Below, piece by piece: positions 62,317 through 64,000 of a stretch of 64,000 nt of DNA (positions are counted from its first letter, which is position 1; each line of letters opens with the position of its first letter). A model generated the notes under the pieces. The model was not told the DNA's origin, ran no database searches, and saw only the letters and a program-made list of their open reading frames with translations. Position numbers and translations under genes: made by a program. Location of the stretch: contig NC_067312.1 in NCBI RefSeq assembly GCF_020740795.1, positions 46,710,405 to 46,774,404 on the forward strand, given 5' to 3'. This stretch comes from Apus apus. Lineage: Eukaryota; Chordata; Aves; Apodiformes; Apodidae.

Positions 62317-63230
62317 TGACCATGAGATGATGGAGTCCAGGATCTTGAGAGATGGAAGAAGACAACTGGCAGGATCATAACCCTGGACTTCAGGAGGTCA
62401 GACTCATGCCTGACCAGCCCATTAGCCTTCTACAATAGAACTACTGGCTTGTTGCAAGCAATTTATGTTGTTTACTTTGACTTCAGCAAGGCTTTCACTA
62501 CTTTCTTCCATAACATCCTCTGTATAGAGGCTGATGAAGTGTGGGCTAGATAAATAGGCAGTGAGTTGGACTGGAAACTGGCAGAACTACAGGGCTTAAA
62601 GGATTCTTATCAGCAACTTGGGGTCTGATACTGGGGCCAGTACTGGCCATTTCATTAATTACTTGGATGGTGTGACAGAGTGCATCCAGAATGCACCGAC
62701 AGTATCTTGGCCTGTGCCAGGAAGAGCCTTGCCCAGCAAGTCAAGGGAGATGATCTTTCCCCTCTGTTCAGCCCAGGTGGGGCCATATCTAAAGCACTGT
62801 CCAGTTCTTGGCTCCTCACTACAAGAAAGACAAGGACATATTTGAGAAAGTCCCAAGACAATAAAGAGATTGTAGCATCTGACCGTATGAGAAGAGTGGA
62901 ATTGTGAAGCCTCAAACAGAGAAGGGGAGATCTTGTCAGTGTGCATAAATACCCAATGGGAGGGTATAAAGAGGATGGAGCCATGTTTTTCTCAGGGGTG
63001 CCCAAGGCAAGAGGCAATGGGTGCAAATTGAAATAGGAAATACTTAAACATATGGAATAGCTTTTCTGCTGTGAGGGTGGCCAAACACTCCTACAGTTTA
63101 CTCAGAGAGGCTATGGAATCCCCATCCTTACAAAGAATCAAAAACCAAGTGGACATATGCCTGAACAACTTGCTCAAGGTGATCTTACTTTGAGGTTGGA
63201 CTACATGTTCTCTAGAGTCTTTCAGTCTTG
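62317..63230 (+). mobile_element. Degraded CR1 LINE with reverse-transcriptase remnant
   Basis: Older CR1 of about 0.9 kb. GACTTCAGCAAGGCTTTCAC (the DFSKAF reverse transcriptase motif) occurs near 62,479. Later landmarks include CTGTGAGGGTGGCCAAACAC and TTGAGGTTGGACTACATGTT. Frames are broken throughout. Confidence 0.8.
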
Positions 63231-63237
63231 GGAGACA

Positions 63238-63527
63238 GACTTTTTAGTGGGGCTTGCAGCATTAGGAGGAGGAGTAATGGCTTTAAACTAAAACGGGGTA
63301 GATTTAGACTAGATAAAAGGAAGAATTTCTTTATTACAAGGGTGGTAAAACACTGGACCAGGTTGCCCTTATAGGTCATAGATGCCCCCTCCCTGGAAAC
63401 ATTCAAGATCAGATTGAATGGGGCTCTGAGCAACCTGATCTTGTTGAATATGTCCCTGTTCATTCCAGTGAGGTTGGACTAGATGACCTTTAAAGGTCCC
63501 TTCTTGCCCAATCTGTTCTGTGATTCT
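63238..63527 (+). mobile_element. CR1 LINE 3' fragment
   Basis: Directly follows the previous CR1 and repeats the 3' part: AATGGCTTTAAACTAAAACG, GGGTGGTAAAACACTGGACC, GACCTTTAAAGGTCCCTTCT and a tail CTGTTCTGTGATTCTAAC. It is less decayed than its neighbour, so it is a separate later insertion. Confidence 0.88.
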
Positions 63528-63658
63528 AACCTCAGCCATTCTGATTCTTTGAAGAAGTTTGCAGGACAAACTGATTTCTGGCTAACTGCTTATGCTATCT
63601 TTTATTTTAAAATTAAAAGTTTTAAATACCAGGCAGATTACAGCTAGAGTCCTCTTTG

Positions 63659-64000
63659 TCACAGAATCATAGAATGGTTTGGGTTGGAAGGGGCCTTGAA
63701 GACCATATAGTTCTAGCCCCCCTACCATAAGCACGGACACCTCCCACTAGTCAAGGTTACTCAGAGCTCCATCCAACCTGGCCTTAACACTTCTGGGGGG
63801 GGGCATCCACAGCCTCCCTGAGAAACTTTTTTCTTCCTAATGTCTAATCTAAATCTACTCTCTTCCAGTTTAAAGCCATTACCCCTTGTCCTATCCTTAC
63901 ATGTCCTTGTAAAAAGTCCCTCTACAGATTTCCTGCCGGCCCCCTTCAGGAACTGGAAGGCCACTATAACATCTCCATGGAGACTTCTTCAGGCTGAACA
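63659..64000 (-). mobile_element. CR1 LINE 3' fragment, continues past the window
   Basis: Minus-strand CR1. The plus strand begins TCACAGAATCATAGAATGGT and continues GGGTTGGAAGGGGCCTTGAA, AGCTCCATCCAACCTGGCCT and TGTCCTATCCTTACATGTCC, ending mid-element in AGGCTGAACA. It lies tail to tail with the CR1 that ends at 63,527. Confidence 0.92.

Noticed and set aside
1-64000. CRISPR arrays, tRNA or rRNA genes, bacterial operons
   Set aside because: No regularly spaced direct repeats, no cloverleaf with A/B boxes and no rRNA-like blocks were seen. The sequence is vertebrate nuclear DNA.

Overview
This is vertebrate nuclear DNA, almost certainly from a bird. It is AT-rich and intron-dense, it carries many CR1 LINE fragments with the typical 8-bp ATTCTRTG-like 3' tails, and it contains an old ERV-L-type endogenous retrovirus. 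It has no bacterial-style operons, CRISPR arrays or RNA genes that I can recognise. ERCC6L2 orthologues lie on the Z chromosome in chicken, so a Z-linked locus is a reasonable inference, but it is not shown by the sequence.

Nearly the whole window is one gene on the minus strand, ERCC6L2 (Snf2/Rad54-like DNA-dependent ATPase of DNA repair). I could follow the reading frame from a CpG-island promoter near 58.7-59.5 kb to the stop codon at 2352-2354. There are 19 coding exons, every intron begins GT and ends AG, and the phases join without a break. The coding sequence is 4,629 nt including the stop (1,542 residues), close to the mammalian protein. Order along the protein: short N-terminus (exon 1), Tudor-like domain and Walker A motif (exon 2), DEAH box (exon 5), a Cys-rich insertion (exon 7), the second RecA lobe (exons 9-13, ending in the RAYRIGQ motif VI), then a long, mostly disordered C-terminal half in exons 14-19 with a few conserved islands.

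The introns hold the mobile elements. Intron 17 (5,373-21,393) contains a 5' LTR plus a partial internal region of an ERV-L-like provirus at about 14,094-18,620, antisense to the host gene. It keeps a lysine-tRNA-type primer binding site and decayed gag, protease, reverse transcriptase, RNase H and integrase remnants, and it is truncated in integrase. CR1 copies lie in introns 3, 4, 7, 9, 11 and 13. The largest (31,545-33,113) keeps reverse-transcriptase sequence and faces an opposite CR1 at 33,203-33,592.

The right end (59.5-64 kb) is the upstream flank of ERCC6L2. It has a CpG island with two TATCGCGAGA elements, then gene-free sequence, then a cluster of three CR1 elements running off the window. 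The left end (1-2,351) is the 3' UTR and flank with one CR1. I did not find a clearly new biological system. The most unusual items are a hydrophobic two-helix leader in front of the retroviral gag region, the lysine-type primer site on an ERV-L-like element, the paired CGCG promoter elements and the inverted CR1 pairs around exons 12-13.
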